NCBI RefSeq assembly: GCF_022539315.1
Contig: NC_066313.1
Span: 39,717,059-39,781,058 of the forward strand
Reading direction: 5' to 3'
Source: Serinus canaria
Taxonomy: Eukaryota > Chordata > Aves > Passeriformes > Fringillidae
Length of the DNA: 64,000 nucleotides
The position numbers and the translations under genes are program-made. Numbering within the stretch: the first letter of the stretch is position 1; each line of letters begins with the position of its first letter. The notes under the pieces were generated by a model. The model had not been told where the DNA came from and searched no databases. It was given only the letters and a program-made list of their open reading frames with translations. Shown in pieces: positions 45,727 to 64,000 of this stretch.

Positions 45727-48325
45727 AAATTCCCTACTATTAGGTCGGGACTATTCTGTCCATTCCCTACTATTGGGTGGATTTGTGTAGTTCCACCTAA
45801 GAACCTGGCAATCTGGTGGGAAGTTAATTGTTCTGCTTGTATTACATCCTGGGAGACAGCTGCTTCAGCCTCCTTGTGCTCCTTTCTCCACTCACATCTC
45901 AGGGAAACCAGTCAGTTCAGTCTCTGCCTCTGGAAAAAGACTTACTTCTTCTCAATTCTTGACAGTCTTGGGTGACATCCCATCTGATTCTCACCAGTCA
46001 CCTGTGCAATGCTCTTCTCATGTGGTGGCAGCGGGTCCCAGGGCACAAGGTACTGTGGAGGGTTTTCCTTTCCTGCTGACAGCAGCAACAGGGTCCCTCT
46101 GGCTCTGATCTCAGCCTTCCACTTCCACAGCACAAGAAATTTTTTCCATTTTTTTTTCTCAACCAAATGCCAGGAACTGGCAGCCTGGTACTTTTCTCAG
46201 CTGAGGTAGAGCTAACCACAGAACAGCTCCCGTCTCTCTCTGGGGATGCGGACACAGAAGCTGGAGCCCTGCTTGGATTTGTGCCAAAGGCTGCTTCCAG
46301 TCAGGCAAGCAGCTAACAGGAATCTGTCTGTTTGGGCTGGAGAGCAGCTGGATATGATCATGCTGAAGGCTTTTGAAGGTCCAGCTTCCTATGCAGTACC
46401 TTTTTCCCCTGACAAGTGTTCAATGATAACAGAAATTCACATGGATGTGAAAGACATTCATTGCTTCTCCTTGCTTCCCTGCTCATATTTGCATTCCCTT
46501 ACCCAGTGCAGCTCATGACAGACCTTTGAAACTCAAGACTCAGGCTCAACATCTAGCTCTTATAGAAGATTCAGTATTATTTTGATACAATTTTTCAGTG
46601 AGTCTTTTCACTGAGAAAAATGAGGACTATGTCCAGAGCCTTATTTCATTGCCAAAGTAATTAAGTGAAACTTCAGCCCTATATCAAACATTATTTTTTT
46701 CAGGCACACTCTGTCAAAACTTTTTGTATGTAATTGAACCAAATTATGTTTGTTATGCTTAGAGAATTGTACTGACTTTTTCCCCAGCAGTTTTCTCAAT
46801 ACTTTATCATAAAACGGAACTTTGATTTTAGTCCACTTTAAGTTTTTCATTTTGTAAAGGTTTTTTTCCAATTCCATTTCCATGCATTTCTTTTAAGCAT
46901 AATAAGGTCTGGAATTCACTAGTTCACAATTTTATGTTCAGAAGACAGCTCTCAATCTGTTAGGCTATTGCAACCAACCATCTATGTTGTGTGAGCTACA
47001 GAATTCACCACACCTAATCCACCACTAGGTAAGCCTGGTCATTTATGTCTGTTTAAAGATATTAATTGTTGGTGAGCTTTGCTTGGCAGGTCTGGCTGAT
47101 TTATTGACTTAAGGGTCGTTTTTGAGAAGACAGAACAAGAGAATGAAGTTTTAATTAATTGCTGATATTTAACAGTTTCAAACTAAGGTGTAACTGTTTT
47201 TCCCAGTATTTCTTAATAGTTTCTCATTCTTTCTGTAATGAAAAGATCTAATTCTAACTCAGTTCTTATTTTGCAGATTTGGGGGGGTCTTTCTGTTTTT
47301 TACTCTTCTGTCTTTCCTCATTTCCACAAAATTATTTTTCTTCAAGGGATAAAAAATATATTTCATTTTTAAACAGAGATGAAAATCTTAAAGAACAAAA
47401 TGCACAGGTTAGGGATCTTGATTTCTTTTGCCCAATAGCTCTGTATTGCTTCTGTGGCAGAGAGCATAAAAAAAATTAAGGAATTTCACAATGTCAGTTT
47501 ATTCCTCCAGTCTATTTAATATTATTTTTTAAAGTCAAAATAATCACAGTCCCACCTCATTTGCATTGATTAAAACAAAACAGAATAAACCAAAATATTA
47601 CAATAAACTGAAAAAATTAATATAGATATTAAAAGAGTGGCCAACATGAAAAAATATATTCTTTTTAATATTCTGCTTTGGATGTTCAGGTTCTCTTCTG
47701 GCACAGGCATAACCTCTATAAATGTCACTTCAGTTACCACCAGCTGAAAACATCTGGGCTGTGATACCAGATGTAGCATCGTGCACAGTTTCAACCTGCA
47801 TGATTCTCTTGTAGCTGCTTTCTTCCTATTTCCCCAGCGTCATACATGTTTACAATTTCTCCAGGGAGTACTTTTCCCTTTTCCTGATTTCCTGTTTGCT
47901 TTGGAATGACATCTCACTGCTTCTGTACCTTCTCCTTGTTCTAAAGATGACACAGGCATCCCTGCTTATAGGGGGACATTCCCATTTAATACAGTCAAAT
48001 ACTTATGAATTCCCAAACTTCATAATTGCTGCTTGGTGTTACTTGCTCAGGGAGCCACCATACAGCCCTCACTCATTCATTACACATCTGAATTCCCACT
48101 ATGTTAAAAAGAATTTCAAAAAGGGAAGATGAATTAGTTTAAAGATATAAACTCCTGGGTTTACCAGTTCTATTTCTTGGGATATGCTAGGAGATCCTTG
48201 AAAGGTGCTAGATGTGCTCAGAATACTGGGAATTAGTAGTGTTCATGGAAGTGAGTGATGTATCCAGCATCACTCCAATACCTGACAAACTTTAAGTGGT
48301 GTAATGGGCCTTGAAATGCTAATGA
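45727..48325. other. Spacer between a CR1 copy and the MMP13 3' end
   Basis: A 16-bp imperfect repeat, TTCCCTACTATTAGGT and TTCCCTACTATTGGGT, occurs at 45730-45745 and 45763-45778, directly beside the CR1 5' truncation point. No gene is recognised in the rest. Confidence 0.5.
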
Positions 48326-48472
48326 TTTATTTCCTCCTTTCCTATTAAGTTAAATCAATTCCAGACTGACATGCAGCTGTGTAAGTCCATATATACAGTG
48401 TACATTTGGTGGTAGGTAGCCTAGTACTTGTTCACAGAACCTTGCTGTCCTTTGGTAAACCTAAATGCCCAC

Positions 48473-48478
48473 TTTATT
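48473..48478 (-). promoter_or_regulatory. Candidate proximal poly(A) signal of MMP13
   Basis: AATAAA on the minus strand, about 60 nt past the stop codon. A second AATAAA lies at 48326-48331, about 205 nt past the stop. Either or both may be used; which one is not decidable from sequence. Confidence 0.4.
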
Positions 48479-48535
48479 AATATTCCCATGTACTACAAGC
48501 TGCTCTGCAGCCTATGACATGGCACTCAGCTGTAA

Positions 48536-54893
<6,358 letters not shown>

Positions 54894-54945
54894 GTTGGAT
54901 TTCTGAAGTCTGCAGCCCTGATGTTTCAGAGAGCAGCTACCTTTA

Positions 54946-54999
54946 CTTTTATAGCCCCAACCCAGTGAGTCACCACTCAGGGACAAGTTAGAACTTCCT
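54946..54999 (-). promoter_or_regulatory. MMP13 core promoter: TATA box, AP-1 and PEA3/ETS sites
   Basis: TATAAAAG lies on the minus strand at 54953-54946, about 53 bp before the ATG. An AP-1 heptamer (TGAGTCA, plus strand) is at 54966-54972 and an ETS/PEA3 match (AGGAAGT, minus strand) at 54993-54999. Adjacent AP-1 and PEA3 elements are a known module of collagenase promoters, so induction by Fos/Jun and ETS factors is expected by analogy. Confidence 0.8.
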
Positions 55000-57259
55000 T
55001 GTTGCTGGAAGTAAACATGGCTGGTTTGTTTCTCCTCCCCAACACTGTGGTTTAGGCATCCGTTCTCCAGCTGAGGGCTCTGAAACTGTATCTTTGTATA
55101 AACATGAGGTCTCTGAATATTGACATAGGCTGCGGGAAGAAATGGGCATAAGCAAACCACACTTGTTGATTATTTTGCAGTAACTTCCACTGGCAATAAC
55201 TGGCAACAATGCTGCAATAACTTACTTTCCTTTGCTATAAAAATTCTGCTTTTTTACCATTTGATAAACAATACAAATACATAACAAAGGCCATTACTTT
55301 TAAAGTAAATAGTGTGATTTTTCAGTAGTTACACTACTTCAACAGCAATTTTTAGTGAAATAACATTATAGACTACATAATATGATATTGTTTCTTTGTT
55401 TCAGTAAAGAACTATAGCATGATAGCATAAACAAAAATTTTGCTTCAGAGATCTTTAAAGAGAATTTCTATTTAAATCATAGGATACTTTACTGTCTAAC
55501 ATTTTCAAAACCAGAAATGCCAAATATCAGGGATAGTTAAGAACATTTAAAAGAATTTTTTGTTAGTAACAAAGCAGGTCATGTAGAGTGACTAATTCAC
55601 ACAATTTATCTTCCAAAAACCTGGATTTAATTTACTTTATGAGAAGACGACAACCATAGATCAATGAGAGAGCTAATACTTAGAGAGAGGCAATCTACCA
55701 GCTATAGACAGACAATGGATCTGTCTGTCTAGAATAACTAAAAAATGTGATTTTTTTTCTTATGAGGTGGACAGCAGGATAAATCTGGCATTATGACAGA
55801 GATGGTCATTACTATATCTCAAACATAAGGATTATTTCTATCTCCCCAGGATCACCACAATCTCAGCTTCTGCTATAACGTATCATATCAGCTGCTGACA
55901 AGAACAGGTCCAAGGGGAAATGTGGTTTCTCCTGAATTTGCCTTGCTCTTTCATGGATGATTTCTTTTGCCTGTATGGAAAACCACAGGCAGCTTTCTGT
56001 TAGACACTGGGACAAGCATCCTGGAATACACTACCCTGATGTGAAAAAAACAGGAAAAGGACAAAAAAATCAGTGAGGCTGAATGTGTAAAAGCTCTATT
56101 ACTCAAACAATAATAGCTGTGTGTTTTACGATTACAAACAGCAAAAGCAAATAAAACTGAGAAGAATTTGTTATGTAGGCTGTTTCTGCCCCTCTCCCAT
56201 CTCAGCCACTGCTAAATATGGTCACACCACTGAGGAACAGACAACATCTCTTAAAGCAGTTTGTATATTCTCCTTTACATTGTCTGACAGCAGCACTGAG
56301 ACTTTTACTCAGCAATGGACGTAAACACTGTCAATTGGTTATTCCACCTTCCCACCTTTCCTTTTCCACCTATTCCCTAAAGTGCTTCAGGACAAGCACT
56401 GAATCCTTACTGCCAATGCTCTCACAGCCTTGTACTCCTTGCTGGTGCAGACTGCCAGATTGATACAGATGTCTGTGTCCCATTTCCTTACCTCCAACAT
56501 TTCTGCATTGATAGTTGCAGCACTGCTTTTATTTATTTATGTTGGGGTACCCAATTAGCAGATAAGCAGTGTTTGCAGTGTGTTTTGCTTGCTTGGTGTG
56601 GAGCTTAGGAGCAGGGGTGCTGCCTTGTCATGTTTTTTGTGGCTGTAAGGAATGCTTTCCTGGAGTCCATAAAGCTGTGGATGTTCAAGCACTACCAGAC
56701 ATAGCTCAGAAACCTATGAGTGAAATGAATAGCTTAAAACTCCATGGGTAATATTCCAGTGAATTCCAAATTCTCTGAAATTAGGTTCCTTATACATAAA
56801 GAAGCACAGTTTTATACCCCCATTTGTGTATACTGCCCCTTACCAAATGCAGTTAAAAGGTTTTTATTCTGTGTCAAGTCCCCATGGAATTACTCCTCAG
56901 CTCAGACAGTGGAGTCTTTGCTTCTGGAACAGGAAAGATTTCTTAACCAACTGTTACTGCAAAAATGTGACCAGTCCATTACACTTGAGGAGAAGATGAT
57001 CCCAAATTATTCCTCAGTGGTTTCCAGGTTTACCTTAATAAACATAGGTTGGCTTACTGCCAATTAAAGGTGAAACCAAATATTCAGAGATGATATTTGA
57101 ATGATATAAATGTAGAACTGAAAAAAAAATATTTAGCTTGGCTCAAGAGTAAAATTAAAGAACAGAGTTAGCCTCCTTGGGGAAGCTAACACAAGGGCTC
57201 CAAGGTGATGTGGAGCCCAGTTCTTTAAAATGCTTAAGCTGAAGTCAACAAAGCAGTAG

Positions 57260-57290
57260 TAATTGTAATTGTAATTGCAATTGTAATTGT
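57260..57290. repeat. (TAATTG)n microsatellite
   Basis: Five hexamer units TAATTG, the fourth read as CAATTG through one substitution, followed by T. Simple slippage repeat. Confidence 0.85.
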
Positions 57291-57579
57291 CTTGCAGGAA
57301 GGGAATGATATATTAGGAAGGGAAGAATGATTTTCCACTTTCTGGGAATTTTTTTTTTCATAAATGCTTTGAAGTCCTTTGAAGTTCACTGTGAAATCTC
57401 TTTCAAAAACTTTGCTTTTTATACCTCCAGAGAGCTGTCTTGAGGCATTTCCAGGGAATATTTTAAAATTTGGGCAAAGTAATTACAGGAAAAAACTAGA
57501 ACAGGCAGCTTTTCTGAAAACAGCTTCTCTTTGTGTAAGAAAAGATGAGTAAAGCTGGATCTTTGCTACAGTAGGACAA

Positions 57580-57612
57580 TGAAATGAATGAAATGAAATG
57601 AAATGAAATGAA
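57580..57612. repeat. (GAAAT)n microsatellite
   Basis: Pentamer GAAAT units with one GAAT interruption. Simple slippage repeat. Confidence 0.85.
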
Positions 57613-58812
57613 CAAGTGAAGATAGTCCACTGTAGTGAACAGATTCTGAGTATGAGTAAAAAAACATACAAAGAGAAAAAAAAAAAACAAAACAAGGAGT
57701 CTGTAGCTGTTTTGTCACAGGGAGTAAATCAAAATGCTAAACCTGAACCTGGTTTCTGAAAGACTGTGTGCAATGAGCCATGTGAGGGTGTATTATGGCT
57801 GAATCATGTTTTCAGAACATTCAGTGAAATCCTTTGGGGGTCCTGGCAATGTAAAAATAAAGAATCCAATATGTTTTCTTACACATTCTGTTGCTATTTA
57901 TACTACATCAGTAGTAAACCATGACTAAACAGGCATGGATTGATGTCTTCTATAGACAAAGTGAAGAAACAATGGTGAAAGGCCATGCAAGCAAGCAAGT
58001 AAAAGGCCCAAAGAAAATGAGCTTTATTCCCTCTCTTTCTGAAACAGTGTCACAGATGCAGTGTCTGATGGTATTTTTAAGGGTAGATAAAATCTTGACT
58101 GAGCTGGGAACTAAGTAGAGACCTCTGAAGGTCTTACATTTATACATAGTGACTCTTTAAAGCTTCACACAAAGGAAGTTTTTAAAGTTGGCACTTACAA
58201 ACAAGAACACCAAAGCCAGCCAGTGCTGGGCATTGTAAGATGTAAAATCTATGGATCAGGTGATGCCACTGTCTGAGTCAGAAAATTGATTTAAAACTAT
58301 GAAGAGAGGTGTAAATGAAGGTAAAAACAGTCAGCAGTGGTTCATAGACCTTGTGCTGACCCCAGTGCAACCAAGCAAAACTGGAAAGTTTTATTTTAAA
58401 AGCTCTGAAACCCACAAAACTGCTGAATAGTAAGATTTTGACAAGCACTGCAAAATTTCTGCAGTTCTGTCATCTTGTGGGTGTGGGTAAAGTTAGCTGG
58501 ACTGATGGTAATTTACACAGGCACAGCAGAGACTGGAATAATCATGATGGCCTTCCCCCCTCAAGGAAAAATGGAAAATGGGGGATGGAAGATGTGTCAA
58601 GAAGAAATGAAGTGCCTTAAAGCAGCATTTAGGTGCCATTTATTTAAAAACAAGAATTGGGCCAACCATGTGATTTCAACATACCTTTTGCTAACACAAA
58701 TAATTGAAAGGTGTCCTGTTTTGATTTACAGTCTGTGTTTGGTGCCCAAAATAACAGCATATAGTGAATGTGGTGAATGATCACTGACCCTGAAACAGCA
58801 GACACTTCACTT

Positions 58813-58832
58813 AAAAAAAAAAAAAAAAAAAA
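58813..58832. repeat. Poly(A) tract, 20 A
   Basis: Uninterrupted A20. It could be a retroposon tail on the plus strand, but the sequence to its left was not recognised as any element or processed gene. Confidence 0.85.
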
Positions 58833-61800
58833 GCAAAAGTCAATGGTCCCATTTGTTAATGTTTCTTACCACAAGGCAGTTGTATTTCAAGTGAAACATT
58901 CCCAGTGCCTGGGGCTGTGCCATCATGTTTAGATCAGCTTCCTCTGGGAAAAAGGATGTTATTCTGAGGCCCATTGTGCAGACGGGTAAATGGAGTCTCA
59001 GAGTAGTTCCAAACACATGGAAATACTCTGGCTCTACCTCTCCAGGTGCCACTCCATCTCTGGGACATGAGGCAAAAAATGGGGGCAAGACAACCTAGCT
59101 GGGATGACAGGGGATGTTACAGCAACCTGACTTCTTTTTGTATTAAACTACAGCATCCCTGTGCCATTTGCTGGCAAAAAGATGTAACTGGGGTGCCCAG
59201 AGATGTTCAACATGGTCCAGTGCCAGAATCAAAAAACATATAAACATGTTCCCATGAGGAATTTACTCTTGTTTGAATGAGACCCTGCAGATTCTGTGGA
59301 GCAGAGATGAAGGGCACCAGAGGTGGACTGGCTTTTTGACTGCAGAACTAAATTTGGGCACCCTCCTGGGTGCTGTGCCTGAAGTCTCATCATAATCAAT
59401 GAAGTCAAAGCACTCTAATCCCTAGACAGCAGTTTAGTTTATTACACTGAGGTAGGCACCTTGGGATTATTTCAAGTGCCCACAGACAGATTTCTAACGT
59501 TGTCAGAAGGACAGAGAGCTCTCATCTGTCCTGTCTCATGGCTGACTGTCCCCTGCAGGTGCCTTGGGATCCCCCCTGCATCTCAGCTGGGATTAGATGC
59601 TTTTCTTTAGGCTCCCGTGCTGAGTCCCTCACACCTGAGCTCTGCTGACTCTAGCAGAGCCCCAGCTGGTTCACACAGGAAAATAGATTCAAGGTAAAAA
59701 CTTAATATTCTATTTTTTTTAATACATCCATCATCTTACACCTATTTTTTATTTCTGATATTTAAGATTGCACACAGTCTCAAAAATACATTTAAAAGCT
59801 ATCTTGGTGGCACTGTGGATCTCTGACACCCATAAATAGGTCTTAGTGTTTTGATGTACTTTATTTCTTGTATCAGCTCCAAAATACATATATTATATCC
59901 CTAAAGCATTTTTATTTTAGCTCCTCCTTCATGATAAAAAATTATCTCTGTCTTGTCCATTTACTGTTTAAGTACTTTGCTATAGAAACTTTAGCCTTAA
60001 AATTCAGGCCTTCAGCATGAATGGATAGCCATTGTTCATAGAAAAAAAAAAGTTAATTTTAGTAAATGGTAGCTATTAAGAAAGTCTTCATTAGAAAGAA
60101 AAATGCATTTGATGACTTATTAATAAAGAGACTCAACATTTCTGTCTAAAATTTTGGGACCTCAAGAATTTGAATAAATCACCCAAAGGAAACAGAAATT
60201 TGCATGTTAAATGCCTAAGTGGAGTTTGAACTTTGAATTTGTAGATTCTACACCTTCAGGGGGGAAAAATGGCTCCTTCAGGAGTGTGAAATAAAAATGA
60301 ATGTAATGTCCTCTGAAACATTTAGGTTCAGAGTACTTACTGTTTCTGAAAATTCGGGCTAGGAGCCTAAGAGAGACACACAAGTCTTTTTCCTACCTCC
60401 ACAAGCCCTTTTCTCTGATATATGTTAATGCATTTACTATTGATAATGAAGACTCATAATTTCTGATTTGAATTTCTGTTGGTCACTTCTCAAGAGCGCT
60501 GTGTCTTCAACACCTCTTAAGTAATAACAAGCCATGGCTGTTCCCACTGGATCTAGACATGTCAAACCTGACCCCATGAAGGCCTTTGTTTTTCTAGGTA
60601 TTGTAAGAAGAAATGCAGCAGAGGAACAGGGCGGGTTTGGTATGGATTTTGAGGGTGGAGAGAAAGCCTCTCTTCAGCACCAGTGAAAAATATGAGAGTT
60701 GTGTCCATTGTTCATTAGATATGTTCATATGTACTGAATGAGGGATTATCTGACTCTCTCCAGAGGCATCAATCACTAAAGGTACAGCCTAATTGAACTT
60801 TATTCCTGGTTCCTTTTATTTTTCCATGCCAATATCTATTGGAATTTCCACCTCAGTGCTACAAATTTCTTTTCCAGATCGGAGTTTCTCATATATGCAC
60901 ACAAATAATTCAGAATGATGCCGAATGAATTTCAAAAGTTGCATTGACATTATCTGAAAGAGAAACATCATAAATCTTTTGGACAGGTGCCTGTCCTTCA
61001 CTGAAAAAAAGTTTACTGTAAATTTTTGATTTGTAAGGAGTTTTATGACTAAAACCATACATTTTAAAAACATTTAGGAAAGGAAGTGTAATGTTTAAAG
61101 CCATGGGTTTTGCTTGCCAGCCACATTCATGCTGTTTATACAGCTGGGCTGTTTACAAAGCAGTTTCTCAACCCCATTGGAAAAGCTCTTGAGGGTAAGG
61201 GGGGGCATAAACTAGAAGACTGATGCATACCGTTTTATAGAAAGTACAACAAGCAAGTGGTAATCTTAAAATGAAGGTTTAGATAGCTGGTGAGAGATTA
61301 CTAAAGGTGGGTTTAAGAAAACTCCTGATGCTACCTAGCAAAGCGCACGTTTCCAACTATAAAGTGATGTGGCACAGAAATAAAGGTCAATTTTTTTCCA
61401 TTACAAAGAAATATAATAATAAAGGGGGTTCTACATTTAATTAAAAATCTCACTTCCCCATTTGGATCAAATTCAGAGTAGGCCACCAGGAGGAGGACCT
61501 AACACAGATCCCAGTGCCTGTGGGGAAGTTTCCTTTATACCAGTAACCAAACATCAAAGTGAGATATTTTGAAAACAGTTTAGTGAATATGCTTATGTGA
61601 CACTTTAGGCATACTCAAGCTCCATACATTATAGATTTTTGAGTGAGGATTAGTAATTAACCCAATAATCTGGGGCTCCATATACTGGCTGCCATTTGAA
61701 ATCTTCAGAGGCTTCTCATGTTCAAATTTATCAGTCAATATCTTCATGATATCAGTGTATTTTCAGTTATTGTGAAATACTGCTCAAAAAGTGATCTAGG

Positions 61801-62539
61801 AAAATTAAGCAGCCAATACAATTTGCAAATACAACTTAATGTGATTCAGACTAAGTTCTCAAGATAAGTATTTGCAATATTTTGAACATCTTATTTAGCC
61901 TATCTAATGCCCTAACACTATCTTGCACACTAACACTTCTCTATATGGATGATATGAACAGAGTGTTTCAGACATCAATCCAAATTTCCTAACTTCTTTG
62001 CCATTCTGCCATTCTACCCTTTTCACCCTGGCCTCTGCTATAAAAATGTCCTCTGTATTCACTTTCAGAAGAAGGCAACAGCTCCCATTCCTCTTTTTCA
62101 CATGGTAGCTGTGGGATGGAATGTCAACAAAAGACAGGAATTCCTGCAGTGCTCCTGATAAGTTGTTAGAAATGCATTTTTCATCACACTATCTCTGTTC
62201 TTATGTCAGCTGAAAAATTCCATTCACGTGTCCCCTAGACTGGGCATTCAGCATTTTCTTTTCTGTACCAGCAGATAGCAAGAAGTGACTTTCACTTACT
62301 CCTTCCTCTTTCCTAATCAGGCAGCGTGCACTGATTAGCTTCAGTAACAAAGACCAGCTGCTAGTAATTCAAACTGGTTAGTGAGGGTTAAAGGATTACA
62401 GAAAAATAAAATTATAAAGATTATTGGTTCAGAGAAGAAGACTTGCAAAAGCTGTGATGCTAGAAATCCTTGTTCATATTCATGCTGAAAAACTGAGTTC
62501 CATAGCTTTGATGTTGCAGAAGATGCCTGGAGATCGTGG

Positions 62540-62860
62540 CTCAGGTAGGATTACCCAGACCCAGCTGCCCAAACCAAAAATGATCAGAGGAAGGGAGTAC
62601 CTTTCTGGCAAAGAATGGGATCCACTGGACAGTGCACCATCAAATCAAGTTCTCTCCAGTTTAGAGAGCATTGTGGGGGCCTGTGTCAAAGGCTTTAGAG
62701 AAGCCCAGACAAATGACACCTGAAGCCTTTCCCTTGCCCACTGCTGCAGTCTCTCCACAGTGGGTTGATCAGGCAGGACTTGCCCTGTGTGAAGCTGCGC
62801 TGGCTCTCACAAACCACCTCCATATCCTCAGCATGCCTTAGCTAGGAGGACCACCCAAAA
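62540..62860 (-). mobile_element. CR1 LINE reverse-transcriptase fragment
   Basis: On the minus strand, around 62725-62675, the frame reads ASGVICLGFSKAFDT, matching the conserved (Y)LDFSKAFDTV block of the CR1 reverse transcriptase. Flanking plus-strand text (GGTTGATCAGGCAGGACTTG) is also typical of CR1 in reverse. Ends are approximate and the frame is not intact. It is a dead internal fragment of ORF2, unlike the 3' end pieces elsewhere in the window. Confidence 0.8.
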
Positions 62861-64000
62861 TGTAAGCAATATTCATCTCATTTTGGAGAATTACTCTGTG
62901 ATGGTTCATACTTGCAGATTCATAACCATTAAAAAGCTCATTAAATTACATTGGGCTTAAATCCGAATAGATTCTATCCCTGACTGTTTTAAAATGGTTG
63001 GAGCATCTTCAGCCTTCATTATCATGATATTGGCAAGGCCATGAGACAGTCAGACCAAGGTCTTGGGAAAATTTCCAGCCACATGCTCCTGAACCTTCAG
63101 CAACTTCATTTGTTTATTCCACTTTTCTCTAGCCAGATGTGAAGTGGAATTTATTATATAAACAAATTAGGAGGTATCTGTGCAAAGTGGTGTCAGAATC
63201 TTTCAAGTTAGTAAAAAATCTGGTGTTGTGTGTGGCTTGGTTTCCTTAGCATATAAAATGGAAATTCCAGCCTGAAAGTGAACCATAACAAATGTTCACT
63301 GAACGTTTCACAAAGCTTATGCATTAAATTGAGCTATTGCTTTATGTCTTTTCAATGCAAAATAATTTATAAAACATGTTCAAAGTTGACATAGAAAACT
63401 CTGGCAATGAAAAATACTTCTATTGCTGTCAAATAATGGTTAAAAATAAGGTTTGTGTATTCTTGTTTTTCTTTATTCCTGGATGAGGAAAGAGGAACAT
63501 TGAAGAAATACTTTTCAGCTTTATCTAAAAATGTTACAAAATACTATGAAAGATCAGGATTTTCTCTGAAGGTTGCTTCTCTACAAATAACTACTTGAAA
63601 CTACTCAAATAACTGAATTCAGTTTTTATTATTTATGTTTAGGAAACATCACATGCAACAACTCCTGACTTGTACCTGAACCAAAAGAACAAGTGTTGTT
63701 TCTATGCAACATGAATCCAGCTGATTACCAGAAACTGGAATTCTTCAGATGGAAGAGGATGTTACAACATAACAGATCTACTTTTGGTTATTAGGGAATT
63801 TGACTGAGGCAAAATTTTACATGCATGCACCTAACAAAGTAGGAACTTGAGGTTCACCCATATCCCAGATGAGTGCTCTTACCCATGAAGTAAAGGGCTG
63901 AATCAGCTTCTACTGCCTTTGTGTTAGAAGGGATCAATCTAGTTTTTAATCCTGTTTCACAGAGGACCTAATTCTCACAGCATAAAACTTTGATTTTACC
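62861..64000. other. Right edge, nothing recognised
   Basis: AT-rich sequence without an exon, RNA gene or clear repeat that I can support. Confidence 0.4.

Larger units (their letters stand above)
55000..62539. other. Non-coding sequence 5' of MMP13
   Basis: No exon or RNA gene was recognised. Frames up to 107 codons have no homology. It holds two microsatellites near 57.3-57.6 kb and an A20 tract at 58813-58832. In mammals the next gene on this side is DCUN1D5; no part of it was recognised. Confidence 0.45.

Overview
This window is vertebrate nuclear DNA, almost certainly avian. It holds multi-exon genes with GT-AG introns, interspersed CR1 LINE fragments (including 3' ends with the typical ACAGAATC-type short repeats), microsatellites and long gene-poor stretches. 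There is no sign of bacterial, plasmid or viral gene organisation. Species cannot be read from the sequence.

The coding content is a head-to-tail tandem array of three secreted matrix metalloproteinase (MMP) genes, all on the minus strand, each with ten coding exons. From right to left they are MMP13 (collagenase 3, 48536-54893, 472 aa), an MMP27/MMP1/stromelysin-like gene here called gene B (18173-24361, about 503 aa) and a stromelysin-like gene of MMP3/MMP10 type here called gene A (5785-12570, 481 aa). Every exon was placed by hand from splice sites, phase and homology. All three genes share intron positions and phases and encode signal peptide, propeptide with cysteine switch, zinc/calcium catalytic domain, hinge and four-bladed hemopexin domain closed by a C-terminal cysteine. 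Each has a TATA box and a perfect AP-1 heptamer just upstream of the start codon, the arrangement known from inducible MMP promoters.

Layout: 1-5.78 kb is non-coding sequence 3' of gene A. 5.8-12.7 kb is gene A and its promoter. 12.7-17.9 kb is a spacer with one CR1 fragment. 17.9-24.5 kb is gene B and its promoter. 24.5-48.3 kb is a 24 kb spacer in which I found no MMP exon or zinc-binding motif. 48.3-55.0 kb is MMP13 and its promoter. 55-64 kb is non-coding sequence 5' of MMP13, with a CR1 reverse-transcriptase fragment near the right end.

The proteins of this family are extracellular zymogens that degrade collagen and other matrix proteins and are usually induced together by AP-1 signalling. 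The oddities most worth checking are the altered cysteine switch of gene A (arginine in place of the conserved proline), the long proline/threonine-rich hinge and mixed collagenase signature of gene B, a tandem splice donor in gene B, and the large MMP-free spacer where mammals carry several MMP genes. I did not find an undescribed biological system.
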